This document shows positions 1 through 8,368 of a stretch of 64,000 nt of DNA, piece after piece. The notes below the pieces were generated by a model. That model was not told where the DNA came from. It saw nothing but the letters and a program-made list of their open reading frames with translations, and ran no database searches. A program made the position numbers and the translations under genes. The DNA comes from JAEVLT01 sp044598425 (GTDB lineage: Bacteria > Bacillota > Bacilli > Bacillales > Cytobacillaceae): positions 3,658,001-3,722,000 of the forward strand of contig CP172536.1 in NCBI GenBank assembly GCA_044598425.1, in the 5' to 3' direction. Numbering within the stretch: the first letter of the stretch is position 1; each line of letters begins with the position of its first letter.

Positions 1-105
1 GACCGTTAGCGTGTCCTGATTGGACATTTTATCTAGAACTTGTTTCGCTTTTATAAGGGGAATGGGACACATTTCTCCCAGCATATCTAATCGTTGACTC
101 GCCAT
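1..105 (-). CDS. TusA-family sulfurtransferase-like protein, N-terminal part only
   Basis: Thirty-five codons are visible, starting at an ATG with an AGGTGA ribosome-binding site just upstream; the rest lies beyond the window edge. The start carries the GEMCPIPL signature: a Cys-Pro-x-Pro motif after a short beta strand, as in TusA/SirA/YeeD-like sulfur carriers, where the Cys carries a persulfide. The partner is probably a YeeE/YedE-type sulfur transporter or another thiol protein outside the window; this is inference. Only the N-terminal half can be judged. Confidence 0.8.
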   Translation of the reverse strand, partial: MASQRLDMLGEMCPIPLIKAKQVLDKMSNQDTLTV

Positions 106-335
106 CCTGATCACCTCAGAGTTTTAAGATTTATAACCATATTCTAACACTTATTTAGCCATTATTCTGCATTAATGTACATGGAACGCAAATTTTGCTT
201 CCCTTCTCAATAAAATGAATGTCCTTTGATTCACTCCCTTTAGTGGATCATTATACGATGTGGGCAGTCAGATTCTTCTTTAAATTCAATGTCTCCTTGT
301 GGTTTAACATTTCACTATTGATGCAGATGGCTTAT

Positions 336-479
336 TTAACAGATGCTTTTGTTTACAGCGTTTTTACCCCATTGATACACGGAATCAAGGATTCGCATTA
401 AGCTTTTTCCTTGTTCGATCTGTGAATATTCTACTTTTGACGGAACAACAGGATAAGCTTTCCTATCAACATTTGTTTC
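336..479 (-). pseudogene. C-terminal remnant of an HxlR-type MarR-like regulator
   Basis: The last 47 codons of this minus-strand frame encode VDRKAYPVVPSKVEYS followed by GKSLMRILDSVYQWG. This is the beta-wing and C-terminal helix signature of HxlR-family winged-helix regulators. Nothing resembling the N-terminal helix-turn-helix precedes it; the upstream codons are hydrophobic AT-rich filler. The fragment points away from hxlA, as hxlR does upstream of hxlAB in B. subtilis. I read it as a decayed divergent activator gene. The frame opens further upstream by chance, so a full small gene is unlikely. Confidence 0.7.
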
Positions 480-681
480 ACCTCCAAATCCAAGTATAAC
501 AATTAGTATACTTTTTAACACTATGTAAAAATAAAGTGCGTACTTTAAAAATTTCAGTATAGATATTATACTAGCCACTGTAAGAGAGAGGATTGGTTAT
601 AGTTGCCGGGTGAAACAAACTTGATCCTTGGACATTACTATTACTGTGCACCAAATTTTAAACACGAGGAGTGAAAAATAG

Positions 682-1320
682 TTGGAATTACAATTAGCCT
701 TAGATTTAGTCAATATTCCTGAAGCAATTGAACTGATAAAAGAAGTAGAGGGCCATATCGATATTGTTGAAATCGGAACGCCGGTTGTCATTAACGAAGG
801 TCTCCGGGCTGTAAAGGAAGTAAAAGCAGCTTTTCCAAATTTAAAAGTTCTTGCCGATCTTAAAATTATGGATGCCGCAGGATATGAAGTCATGAAAGCA
901 TCGGAAGCAGGTGCTGACATCGTTACCATTCTCGGTGCAGCTGAAGATATGTCGATAAAAGGCGCTGTGGAAGAAGCGAAAAAGCAAGGTAAAAAAATCC
1001 TTGTCGACATGATTGCCGTTAAAGACCTTGCAGGCCGTGCCAAAGAAGTTGATACAATGGGTGTCGATTATATTTGTGTCCACACAGGCTATGATCTTCA
1101 GGCTGTTGGGAAAAACTCTTTCGAAGACCTGCAAACCATTAAAAGCGTTGTAAAAAATGCTAAAACCGCAATCGCAGGCGGCATTAAATTAGAAACCCTT
1201 CCAGAGGTGATTAAAGCACAGCCAGATCTTGTCATTGTTGGCGGCGGTATTACTGGACAGGCTGATAAAAAAGCGGCAGCTGCTAAAATGCAACAAATGA
1301 TAAAAGATGCACTCGTTTAA
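682..1320 (+). CDS. hxlA: 3-hexulose-6-phosphate synthase
   Basis: 212 aa. Condenses formaldehyde with ribulose 5-phosphate to D-arabino-3-hexulose 6-phosphate, the first step of the ribulose monophosphate (RuMP) pathway, in the cytoplasm. The OMP decarboxylase-superfamily barrel is seen in DLVNIPEA (8-15), VEIGTPVV (29-36), the catalytic LADLKIMD (57-64) and HTGYD (134-138), with a phosphate-binding VVGGGITG near the C-terminus. The start is a TTG with GAGGAGTG 8 nt upstream; no ATG fits the family N-terminus. It is followed after 5 nt by hxlB. The usual activator HxlR survives only as a fragment upstream, so the formaldehyde response may be lost or supplied in trans. Confidence 0.95.
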   Translation: MELQLALDLVNIPEAIELIKEVEGHIDIVEIGTPVVINEGLRAVKEVKAAFPNLKVLADLKIMDAAGYEVMKASEAGADIVTILGAAEDMSIKGAVEEAKKQGKKILVDMIAVKDLAGRAKEVDTMGVDYICVHTGYDLQAVGKNSFEDLQTIKSVVKNAKTAIAGGIKLETLPEVIKAQPDLVIVGGGITGQADKKAAAAKMQQMIKDALV

Positions 1321-1325
1321 TAAAA

Positions 1326-1883
1326 ATGCAGACTACCCAATATTTAGAGGAAATTATAAAGGAACTAAGCCGCTCGGTTCCTTTAATTTCTGATGCAGAG
1401 GCCGAAGAGCTGTTAAATGGAATTCTCGAATCGAAAAAAATCTTTGTAGCCGGGGCAGGCAGGTCAGGTTTTATGGCAAAGTCTTTTGCCATGAGAATGA
1501 TGCATATGGGAATTGATTCCTATGTAATCGGTGAAACCGTCACCCCTAATTTTGATAAAGATGACCTTTTGATTATCGGTTCAGGCTCTGGTGAAACAAA
1601 AAGCTTAGTTTCCATCGCTGAAAAAGCTAAAAACATCGGTGGAAAAATCGCAACCGTCACGATTTTCCCCGAATCTACCATCGGGCGGTTGTCCGATATA
1701 ACGATTAAAATTCCCGGCTCACCGAAAGACCAATCAGATGGTGATTACAAAACCATTCAGCCAATGGGCTCACTTTTTGAACAAACCCTTTTGTTATTTT
1801 ATGACGCCCTCATACTAAGGTTCATGGAAAAAAAGGGACTTGATACAAATAAAATGTATGGCAGGCATGCCAATCTTGAATAA
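1326..1883 (+). CDS. hxlB: 6-phospho-3-hexuloisomerase
   Basis: 185 aa, the normal length. Isomerises 3-hexulose 6-phosphate to fructose 6-phosphate, the second RuMP step. It is a single SIS domain: VAGAGRSGFMAKSFAMR (from residue 41) and the sugar-phosphate loop GSGSGET (85-91). The ATG lies 5 nt after the hxlA stop and has no good ribosome-binding site of its own, so translational coupling to hxlA is likely. A strong hairpin follows the stop. Confidence 0.95.
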   Translation: MQTTQYLEEIIKELSRSVPLISDAEAEELLNGILESKKIFVAGAGRSGFMAKSFAMRMMHMGIDSYVIGETVTPNFDKDDLLIIGSGSGETKSLVSIAEKAKNIGGKIATVTIFPESTIGRLSDITIKIPGSPKDQSDGDYKTIQPMGSLFEQTLLLFYDALILRFMEKKGLDTNKMYGRHANLE

Positions 1884-1903
1884 AAATAAAACCAAAGAAA
1901 TAT

Positions 1904-1946
1904 GTAAAAGACTGCAAAGGTTTTAAAAAACTTTGCAGTCTTTTAC
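1904..1946 (+). terminator. Intrinsic terminator after hxlAB
   Basis: A 16-bp perfect stem (GTAAAAGACTGCAAAG and its complement) around a short A/T loop, 20 nt after the hxlB stop. The descending arm itself supplies the T-rich stretch. It could also stop transcription arriving on the minus strand. Confidence 0.75.
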
Positions 1947-2041
1947 GATTGTTTTTGAATAACTAATATCATGATACAGAATGACTCTTAGTAAGAAAGT
2001 TTTAAACCAATCGTTGCATACAACGTCCAACAAATAAACTC

Positions 2042-3478
2042 CTAGAGGTTCTCCCCATTTGTTGCAATCACATCTTTATACCAGAAGAATGATTTTTTCC
2101 GGCTGCGTTCTAATGTGCCGCTGCCATCGTCATGTTTATCAACATAAATAAATCCATACCGTTTGGACATTTCTCCCGTTGAAGCACTGACTAAATCGAT
2201 ACACCCCCATGGAGTATAGCCCATTAGGTCAACACCTTCTTCAATTGCCTCGCCCATCGCCTTGATGTGTTCCCGCAAATAATTAATCCGGTAATCATCG
2301 TTGATGGAGCCGTCTGCTTCGACCTTGTCATAAGCACCTAAGCCATTTTCCACTACAAAAAGCGGCACTTGATAGCGATCATACAGCTTGTTTAACGAAA
2401 TCCGCAGTCCGGTCGGATCAATTTCCCAGCCCCAGTCACTAGCCTTCAGGAATGGATTTTTCACTCCGCCAATGATATTTCCTTGCGCTGCTTCTTCTTC
2501 GGACTGCACCTTCTTCTCGGTACGGGACATGTAATAACTGAAGCCAATATAATCAACAGTCCCTTCTTTGAGTACCTCCAAATCGCCGTCTTGCATCTCT
2601 AGTTCAATATTGTGCTCTTTAAAATAGTGTTTGATGAATGCAGGATACTCACCGCGAACCTGTACATCCCCACAGAAATAATTGAAAATGCGCTCTTCAT
2701 TTAGTGCAAACATTACATTTTCCGGATTGCAATCAAACGAATATACCGGTGCAAAAAGGAGCATACAGCCGATTTTCGCATCCGGAATGATCTTATGGCA
2801 TGCCTTAACCGCGATCGCACTGGCAACAAATTGATGGTGGTAGGCTTGAAATGTCGGCTGGTACTTATCCTCTTCTTTTTGAATCGCAAAGCCAAGACCC
2901 ATAATCGGCATTACCAGTCCACTGTTGATCTCATTAAACGTCATCCAGTACTTCACTTTGTTTTTATAACGATTGAAGATCGCGTTGACATAGCGTTCAA
3001 AGAACGTAACCACTTGACGGTTTCGCCAGCCTCCGTATTCCTTCACAAGGTTGACGGGCATTTCATAATGGGAGATCGTCACTACCGGCTCAATGCCGTA
3101 CTTGTGCAGCTCATCGAACACCCGGTCATAGAAAGCCAGGCCCTCTTCATTGGCTTCCAGTTCATCGCCATTTGGAAAAATCCGTGTCCAGGCAATTGAC
3201 ATTCGGAATACTTTAAAGCCCAATTCCGCAAACAAGGCAATATCCTCTTTGTAGCGATGATAGAAGTCAATCGCTTCATGATTCGGATAGTAATAGCGGT
3301 CACGGTCAATCTCAAAGTCAAAACCGGGAGTTTGTAATATTTTTAGCCGTTCCTTACCTCCTGGAAGAACATCGGCAATGTTTAAGCCTTTGTTGCCTTC
3401 ATGAAAACCGCCTTCCAATTGGTTGGCAGCTGTCGCACCTCCCCATAAAAATCCTTCCGGAAATCTTTTGTTTGACAT
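2042..3478 (-). CDS. 6-phospho-beta-glucosidase, glycoside hydrolase family 1
   Basis: 478 aa. Hydrolyses phosphorylated beta-glucosides (cellobiose 6-phosphate, salicin or arbutin 6-phosphate) after PTS import. The GH1 barrel starts with FPEGFLWGGATAANQLEG. The acid/base Glu183 is in TFNEIN and the nucleophile Glu377 in VVENG. The C-terminal S433/K439/Y441 set in SASTGEMSKRYGF is the 6-phosphate pocket that separates AscB/BglA-type enzymes from plain beta-glucosidases. The start is backed by AATGGAGG at the right spacing. No PTS gene is adjacent, so the transporter must be elsewhere. Confidence 0.93.
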   Translation of the reverse strand: MSNKRFPEGFLWGGATAANQLEGGFHEGNKGLNIADVLPGGKERLKILQTPGFDFEIDRDRYYYPNHEAIDFYHRYKEDIALFAELGFKVFRMSIAWTRIFPNGDELEANEEGLAFYDRVFDELHKYGIEPVVTISHYEMPVNLVKEYGGWRNRQVVTFFERYVNAIFNRYKNKVKYWMTFNEINSGLVMPIMGLGFAIQKEEDKYQPTFQAYHHQFVASAIAVKACHKIIPDAKIGCMLLFAPVYSFDCNPENVMFALNEERIFNYFCGDVQVRGEYPAFIKHYFKEHNIELEMQDGDLEVLKEGTVDYIGFSYYMSRTEKKVQSEEEAAQGNIIGGVKNPFLKASDWGWEIDPTGLRISLNKLYDRYQVPLFVVENGLGAYDKVEADGSINDDYRINYLREHIKAMGEAIEEGVDLMGYTPWGCIDLVSASTGEMSKRYGFIYVDKHDDGSGTLERSRKKSFFWYKDVIATNGENL

Positions 3479-3780
3479 CCAAATACCTCCATTGTTAAAA
3501 AGTTTAGTTAAAACAATAATCGTAGCAGTATCGACCTTAATTTTACTTTTATATCTTAAAACAAAATAAAGTGACCATCAATTAGAGTTCGCAGTTGCCA
3601 TGTTTATGATCATTGACTTGTTTAAATCTGTTATCAAGGATATGCATATACTCACCGATGAAAAGTTTAATGAGCTTTTTGATCAGTTTTTCGCCAGCCT
3701 GCCAAATTAGGGTATATTAGGTATGCCTGTTTGCGAAAGTTGAGTTTTTAAATTGGGGGTTGTAGGAAAAGAGAAGAATT

Positions 3781-3822
3781 TTATTGTTCTGGATATTGTT
3801 CACGAACTTGCTCCCATTTCAC
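3781..3822 (-). pseudogene. Truncated start of a small Bacillus protein
   Basis: GTG start with GGAGGTG 8 nt upstream, coding MKWEQVREQYPEQ then a stop. The peptide looks like the conserved opening of a family of small uncharacterised Bacillus proteins that begin M-x-W-x-x-V-R-x-x-Y/F-P-x-Q-W. The strong translation signal but 13-codon frame suggests the body of the gene was deleted. Assignment is from memory of the family. Confidence 0.4.
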
Positions 3823-3948
3823 TTTTAACACCTCCATACAATCTTTTACAACTAGTATATCACTAAAAAATATCTCGCGGGCAAACCATATGAGCAGAAA
3901 CACAATAGATATATTTCTGCTTTTAAGGTATCATTAGGACCTCATTTC

Positions 3949-3965
3949 CTTATAGTACGGTTCAC
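3949..3965 (-). other. Degenerate rlmH-tail (SCC att-like) sequence
   Basis: On the minus strand GTGAACCGTACTATAAG, which differs at two positions from the copy at 15784-15800. Beyond the core, both this site and the true rlmH end continue with AAATGAGGT on the minus strand. It could be the outermost scar of integrations at the rlmH 3' end, but it is the weakest of the three sites. Confidence 0.4.
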
Positions 3966-4199
3966 CATAGCCTCTTTGAAAAAAGAACCTTCAATCCAAA
4001 GAGAGATCAAAGGTCCTATGTTTTATTTTCAATGATATTCTATTATTTACTCAATTCTTTACGTATTTTTTTAGTTTATCTCTGTTTTTTCAATCATTGC
4101 CTTTTCAATCTCTTCATCGAAGATACAATTTCCCATTGATGAAAAATGTTGCTTAAACTTTTTCATTAAATACCTTTGTTTATACATCCAAAGAACTAA

Positions 4200-5753
4200 C
4201 TAACTATGGACCAGTTCTTTTTCGCTTAAACCAAGCGTCTGTATAGTTGATTGGACCAGTTCTTTTTCGCTTAGACCAAGCATCTGCTCTGTTGAAGTAT
4301 GAATTTCTTGGAAAAAATCTGGGTTTTCCACTAGTGACACGCCATAAGAAGGAATCATTTCTATTATTTTTGGTTCCCACTCATTCATATGTTGTGGGAA
4401 GCATTTTTCTAATACCTCAAGCATAACGTGAACGGCAGTAGAAGCACCCGGAGAAGCACCGAGCAATGCAGCGATCGAGCCATCAGCAGCACTAACTACT
4501 TCCGTACCAAATTGAAGTGTTCCTTTACCGCCGATCTCAGTATCTTTAATCACTTGGACCCGTTGACCCGCTACCACGATATCCCAATCTTCGCTTTTGG
4601 CAGTCGGAATAAATTCCCGCAGCTCTTCGATACGCTGTTCTTTTGATAACATAAGCTGCTGGATCAGGTATTTTGTCAATGGAATGTTTTTTGCTCCTGC
4701 AGCCAACATCGTGATGACGTTATTTGGTTTTACTGAACGGATTAAATCCAAATTTGAACCCGTTTTTAAGAATTTTGGCGAGAATCCGGCAAATGGTCCG
4801 AATAGCAAGCATTTTTTGTTATCGATATAGCGTGTATCCAGATGCGGAACAGACATTGGAGGAGCCCCGACCTTCGCTTTGCCATACACTTTTGCATGAT
4901 GCTGCGCTACAACGTCCGGATTGTTGCATACCAAGAACAGTCCGCTTACCGGGAAACCGCCAATATGCTTACTTTCAGAAATACCGGTTTTTTGCAGTAA
5001 AGGTAAGGACCCGCCACCGGCACCGATAAAGACGAATTTTGCAGCATGATGTTCGATGATACCGCTCGCGTTACGAACCTTTAATTCCCATGATCCGTCG
5101 CTCGCCCGCTTAATATCCTTAACACTATGCTTATAGTTTATCTCGACATTTTTACTCTTTAAGTGGTCAAGCAACATCCGTGTTAAAGCACCAAAGTTGA
5201 CATCTGTTCCAGAGTCGATTTTTGTTGCTGCAATTGGCTCATCCGAGGTACGGCCTTCCATAATAAGCGGAATCCATTCCGTCAGCTTTTCATGGTCATC
5301 GGAAAATTCCATTCCTTTAAAAAAGGGATGTTTCGAAAGCGCTTCAAAACGTTTTTTCAAAAATGTTCTATTTTTTTCCCCTTGTACAAAACTCATGTGA
5401 GGCAATTGTCTGATAAAATCCCTTGGGTTATCGATAAGCTTTTTGCTTACGAGGTAGGACCAAAATTGCCTTGAAATCTGAAACTGCTCATTAATTTTGA
5501 TCGCTTTGCTAATATCCAGCGACCCATCCGGCTTTTCGACGGTGTAGTTAAGCTCGCATAGCGCAGAATGCCCCGTACCTGCATTATTCCATTCGTTCGA
5601 GCTTTCCTCTCCGGCTTTTTCAAGCTTCTCAAACACTGTAATTGTCCAGTCCGGCACTAATTCTTTCAAGAGTGTCGCCAAAGTCGCACTCATGATTCCA
5701 GCACCAATTAAGATCACGTCTGACTTCGTTTGTCTGTTACTCATTTTTCCCAT
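4200..5753 (-). CDS. mqo: Malate:quinone oxidoreductase
   Basis: 517 aa. FAD-dependent peripheral membrane enzyme oxidising malate to oxaloacetate and passing electrons to menaquinone. The N-terminal dinucleotide fold is DVILIGAGIMSATLATLL, followed by the family hallmark SSNEWNNAGTGHSALCELNY. I chose the ATG at 5753 because AAGGGG precedes it by 7 nt; an ATG three codons later is also possible. The reading frame extends further upstream, but those codons are unlike the family. The C-terminus is odd: a 15-residue segment (LGLSEKELV core) is repeated twice, from a 45-bp DNA duplication. Confidence 0.95.
   Translation of the reverse strand: MGKMSNRQTKSDVILIGAGIMSATLATLLKELVPDWTITVFEKLEKAGEESSNEWNNAGTGHSALCELNYTVEKPDGSLDISKAIKINEQFQISRQFWSYLVSKKLIDNPRDFIRQLPHMSFVQGEKNRTFLKKRFEALSKHPFFKGMEFSDDHEKLTEWIPLIMEGRTSDEPIAATKIDSGTDVNFGALTRMLLDHLKSKNVEINYKHSVKDIKRASDGSWELKVRNASGIIEHHAAKFVFIGAGGGSLPLLQKTGISESKHIGGFPVSGLFLVCNNPDVVAQHHAKVYGKAKVGAPPMSVPHLDTRYIDNKKCLLFGPFAGFSPKFLKTGSNLDLIRSVKPNNVITMLAAGAKNIPLTKYLIQQLMLSKEQRIEELREFIPTAKSEDWDIVVAGQRVQVIKDTEIGGKGTLQFGTEVVSAADGSIAALLGASPGASTAVHVMLEVLEKCFPQHMNEWEPKIIEMIPSYGVSLVENPDFFQEIHTSTEQMLGLSEKELVQSTIQTLGLSEKELVHS
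4207..4296 (-). repeat. mqo: 45-bp tandem duplication in the mqo 3' end
   Basis: Two adjacent 45-bp copies (4207-4251 and 4252-4296) differ at only a few bases and stay in frame. They encode two 15-aa units sharing LGLSEKELV. The copy nearest the stop looks like an added tail, because the stop follows at once. Confidence 0.85.
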
Positions 5754-6415
5754 CCTTATACCCCTTAGATTTGCAGAAAGGATGTAGGCGCTCCTTTTAG
5801 GCACCGTAGTAAGCAAGAGCGCGACGAACCACACACCATTTCTGAACCAGTTATTACTTCATTCTAGTGTACCACTATTATTTGATATATTGAAATATTT
5901 AATATTATTAAAGTTATTATGCTATTAAAAAGGGACTCGGGAAATCTATGACCATAATGGCTGTAAAAGAAGCGATTTCCTTGTCTACTAAAAGAAGAAT
6001 GAATAAAAACTATTTACCAGAAATGAAACTAGATGCAAAGAATCTTAGCCGGAGAGAGTGTCATCAACGTCGCAAAGACAGGTGAGGTCATATTGATGAA
6101 AATCCTTTATAAAAAATCGTATTAAAGAGATGAGGGTAGATGAAATGGAAACATCTAAAAAAATAACAGTGGCAACAACATTTCAAGCACCAATTGGTGT
6201 ACCCTTTATTGTTCAAAGGGATTTTATTCCTATTCTTTATAAGAAAAATCGGGCAAAATCGCCCGGTTTTTCTTATGTATTTCATGCAGACGGTTTGTGG
6301 TTTTTTGGTCTTCTGTTTCTTTTCTAATTCATCTATTTCTTATCCACAAGCAGTGCCCTATTGTTTTTGAAAAGAAAGGAAGCATTTTTACTATTTTATT
6401 TCTAAATGTGCTGAA
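5754..6415. other. Intergenic stretch between alaT and mqo
   Basis: It holds the mqo upstream region, a possible degenerate plus-strand frame (5948-6085, MTIMAVKEAISLSTKRR..., which continues better in another frame as AGESVINVAKTGEVILMKI, suggesting a frameshifted relic), and the terminator at 6241-6274. Other short frames here overlap the terminator and look random. Confidence 0.4.
6241..6274 (-). terminator. Intrinsic terminator downstream of alaRT
   Basis: Perfect stem AAGAAAAATCGGGC around AAAATC, with an A run on one side and a T run on the other, so it can work in both directions. It lies about 140 nt after the alaT stop. Confidence 0.8.
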
Positions 6416-7600
6416 TCAATATATACTCCTTTTTTTTGATTCAAGGAATCGTTGGATCCGTTTTAGTGCTTCTTGCAGTTGCGTCATCGATGTAGCGTAG
6501 GAGCATCTCACATAACCTTCACCACTATGACCAAATACGTTACCGGGAACCACTGCAACTTTTTCCTGCATGAGTAATTCTTCGGCAAACTGTTCAGAAG
6601 TAAGACCGGTCGCTTTTATTGATGGGAATACATAAAATGCTCCACCAGGAAGATGACAATCCAAACCGATATGATTTAAAGTTTGCACCATGAAGTTCCT
6701 TCTCCTTCGATAGCTTCGCTTCATCTTTTCGACTTCATGAAAAGAATTACGGAGTGCTTCAATTGCACCATGCTGAAGCATCGTTGGAGCACACATGATT
6801 GTATATTGAAATATTTTCAGCATGACTTCTACAAACGGCTTTGGAGCTGCCAGGAATCCCAATCTCCAGCCGGTCATCGCAAATCCTTTGGAAAATCCAT
6901 TAATTAAAATGGTTCTTTCATACATCCCTTCAATTGCCGCAAAGCTTGTATGCGTATCGTCATAGCTCAATTCAGCATAAATTTCATCGGAAACGACAAT
7001 TAAATCATGCATGTTAATAATTTGAGCTATTTCCTCAAGTTCATCTTTGTTTAAGGAAGTTCCAGTTGGATTGTTTGGAAAACATAACAGGATCGCCTTT
7101 GTTTTTTTAGTTATAGCATTTTTCAACTGTTGAGGTGTCAACTTAAAGCCATTTTCGGGCGATGTTGAAATAGCGACAGGTTTTCCACCGGCAATGGAAA
7201 CTAATGGGGCATAAGAGACAAAAGCCGGCTCGACAATCAGTACCTCATCCCCTTGATTTAATATGGCTCGAAAGGCTAAGTCGATCCCTTGACTGGCACC
7301 TATTGTCACAATAATTTGACTTTTTGGTTCATAGTTCACCCCAAACCGTGTCTGCAAATAGTTGGCAATCTCCTGTCTTAATTCTAGTAGACCCGGGTTT
7401 GCTGTGTAGGCGGTATAACCTTGTTCCAATGACAAGATCGCTGCTTCTCTTATATTCCATGGAGTAATGAAATCCGGTTCCCCCACTCCAAGAGAAATGA
7501 CGTCCTTCATGCCGGCGGCCAGGTCAAAAAACTTTCTAATTCCAGACGGCTTTAAATCTTTTGCTGTTTCTGAAATATAGCAGGAATAATCATCGTTCAT
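6416..7600 (-). CDS. alaT: PLP-dependent aminotransferase, AlaT-like
   Basis: 394 aa, class I/II aminotransferase fold. Substrate stretch SLGVGEPDF (36-44), NNPTG (176-180), SDEIYAEL (204-211), the PLP lysine K238 in NGFSKGFAMTGWRLG, and a C-terminal Arg in GYVRCSYA that would bind the substrate carboxylate. The gene overlaps the Lrp-type regulator by 4 nt (ATGA). The regulator-aminotransferase pair matches alaR-alaT (yugG-yugH) of B. subtilis, so alanine transaminase is the best guess. Other members of the fold (aspartate, aromatic) look alike, so substrate is inference. Confidence 0.85.
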   Translation of the reverse strand: MNDDYSCYISETAKDLKPSGIRKFFDLAAGMKDVISLGVGEPDFITPWNIREAAILSLEQGYTAYTANPGLLELRQEIANYLQTRFGVNYEPKSQIIVTIGASQGIDLAFRAILNQGDEVLIVEPAFVSYAPLVSIAGGKPVAISTSPENGFKLTPQQLKNAITKKTKAILLCFPNNPTGTSLNKDELEEIAQIINMHDLIVVSDEIYAELSYDDTHTSFAAIEGMYERTILINGFSKGFAMTGWRLGFLAAPKPFVEVMLKIFQYTIMCAPTMLQHGAIEALRNSFHEVEKMKRSYRRRRNFMVQTLNHIGLDCHLPGGAFYVFPSIKATGLTSEQFAEELLMQEKVAVVPGNVFGHSGEGYVRCSYATSMTQLQEALKRIQRFLESKKRSIY

Positions 7601-8100
7601 GGTGAAACCACCATTCTGCGATCTTTATCATCGCCGCTGTCGAAAACCACACCATCATGTTTATACTTTTTTAATATAAAATGTGTTGTAGTAGAAATAA
7701 CACTATCTATTGTTGATAATTTTTCGGAAACAAATGCGGCAATTTCATTCATCGTTTTCCCTTCAATCGTTATTGACAAATCGTAGGCGCCCGACATGAG
7801 ATAAAGGGAAGATACCTCCGGAAATCGATAAATTCTTTCAGCAACTTCATCGAATCCTACTCCGCGCTTAGGTGTGACTTTTACATCAATCATGGCAATA
7901 ACATGCTCTTGCCCCTCAACTTTACTCCAGTCGATTAACGCAGGATAACTTACAATTACATTTTCTTCTTCTAATTTTTGAATCGTATTTCTGACCATTT
8001 CTTCGCTGCACATCGCCATTAACGCAATTGTTTCCACAGGAACCTTGTGATTCTCTTCAATAATTTTTAAAATCTCAATTTCCTCATGACTCAGTTTCAT
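7597..8100 (-). CDS. alaR: Lrp/AsnC-family regulator, AlaR-like
   Basis: 167 aa. N-terminal winged helix (MKLSHEEIEILKIIEENHK... with the recognition helix near residues 30-45) and a C-terminal RAM/ligand domain (VIAMIDVKVTPKRGVGFDEVA... YLMSGAYDLSI). The start at 8100 has GAGGAGGCC directly upstream; an in-frame ATG 15 codons earlier has no such site. It probably activates its own operon with alaT in response to alanine; that is by analogy with B. subtilis. Confidence 0.85.
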   Translation of the reverse strand: MKLSHEEIEILKIIEENHKVPVETIALMAMCSEEMVRNTIQKLEEENVIVSYPALIDWSKVEGQEHVIAMIDVKVTPKRGVGFDEVAERIYRFPEVSSLYLMSGAYDLSITIEGKTMNEIAAFVSEKLSTIDSVISTTTHFILKKYKHDGVVFDSGDDKDRRMVVSP

Positions 8101-8176
8101 ATCCGGCCTCCTCAATTTTAAAAAAAACGATCCCATAAAGTTCATTTTAATAAACTATCACTTAATTGTCATCTGG

Positions 8177-8227
8177 ATGAGGCTTGACCCAGCTATGCAG
8201 AGTAAATTTATTAGCTTGGTCCCTCAT
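8177..8227. repeat. Inverted repeat between alaR and the amidase gene
   Basis: ATGAGGCTTGACCCAGCT (8177-8194) can pair with AGCTTGGTCCCTCAT (8213-8227), leaving an 18-nt A/T-rich loop. It sits about 80 bp upstream of alaR and 140 bp upstream of the plus-strand amidase. It may be an operator or leader hairpin. It does not match a riboswitch I recognise. Confidence 0.5.
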
Positions 8228-8368
8228 TTAAGTTAATTTTAAGGTTATTCTGGTAGATTTAAAGAAAGCTTCAATACTCGGTTAAAAGATAGAGGAACGA
8301 AACTATCCGTTCACAATTACTCTCCTATTTTTGAGGCAAATCGAGAAATGACGGAGGATCTATAAGGC

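Larger units (their letters stand above)
3479..4199. other. Gene-poor stretch with decayed fragments
   Basis: 720 bp without a convincing gene. It holds a 36-codon plus-strand frame (3600-3710, MFMIIDLFKSV...), possibly a gene tail; a 13-codon minus-strand remnant with a perfect ribosome-binding site (3781-3822); an rlmH-tail-like sequence (3949-3965); and a 38-codon minus-strand frame just downstream of mqo (about 4070-4190) without a good ribosome-binding site. It reads as eroded DNA. Confidence 0.5.

Noticed and set aside
219..401. 60-codon plus-strand frame near hxlA
   Set aside because: It is antisense to the HxlR remnant and hydrophobic by AT-richness; the minus strand explains the region better.
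6130..6327. 65-codon plus-strand frame as a gene
   Set aside because: It runs through the alaT terminator hairpin and has no family resemblance.
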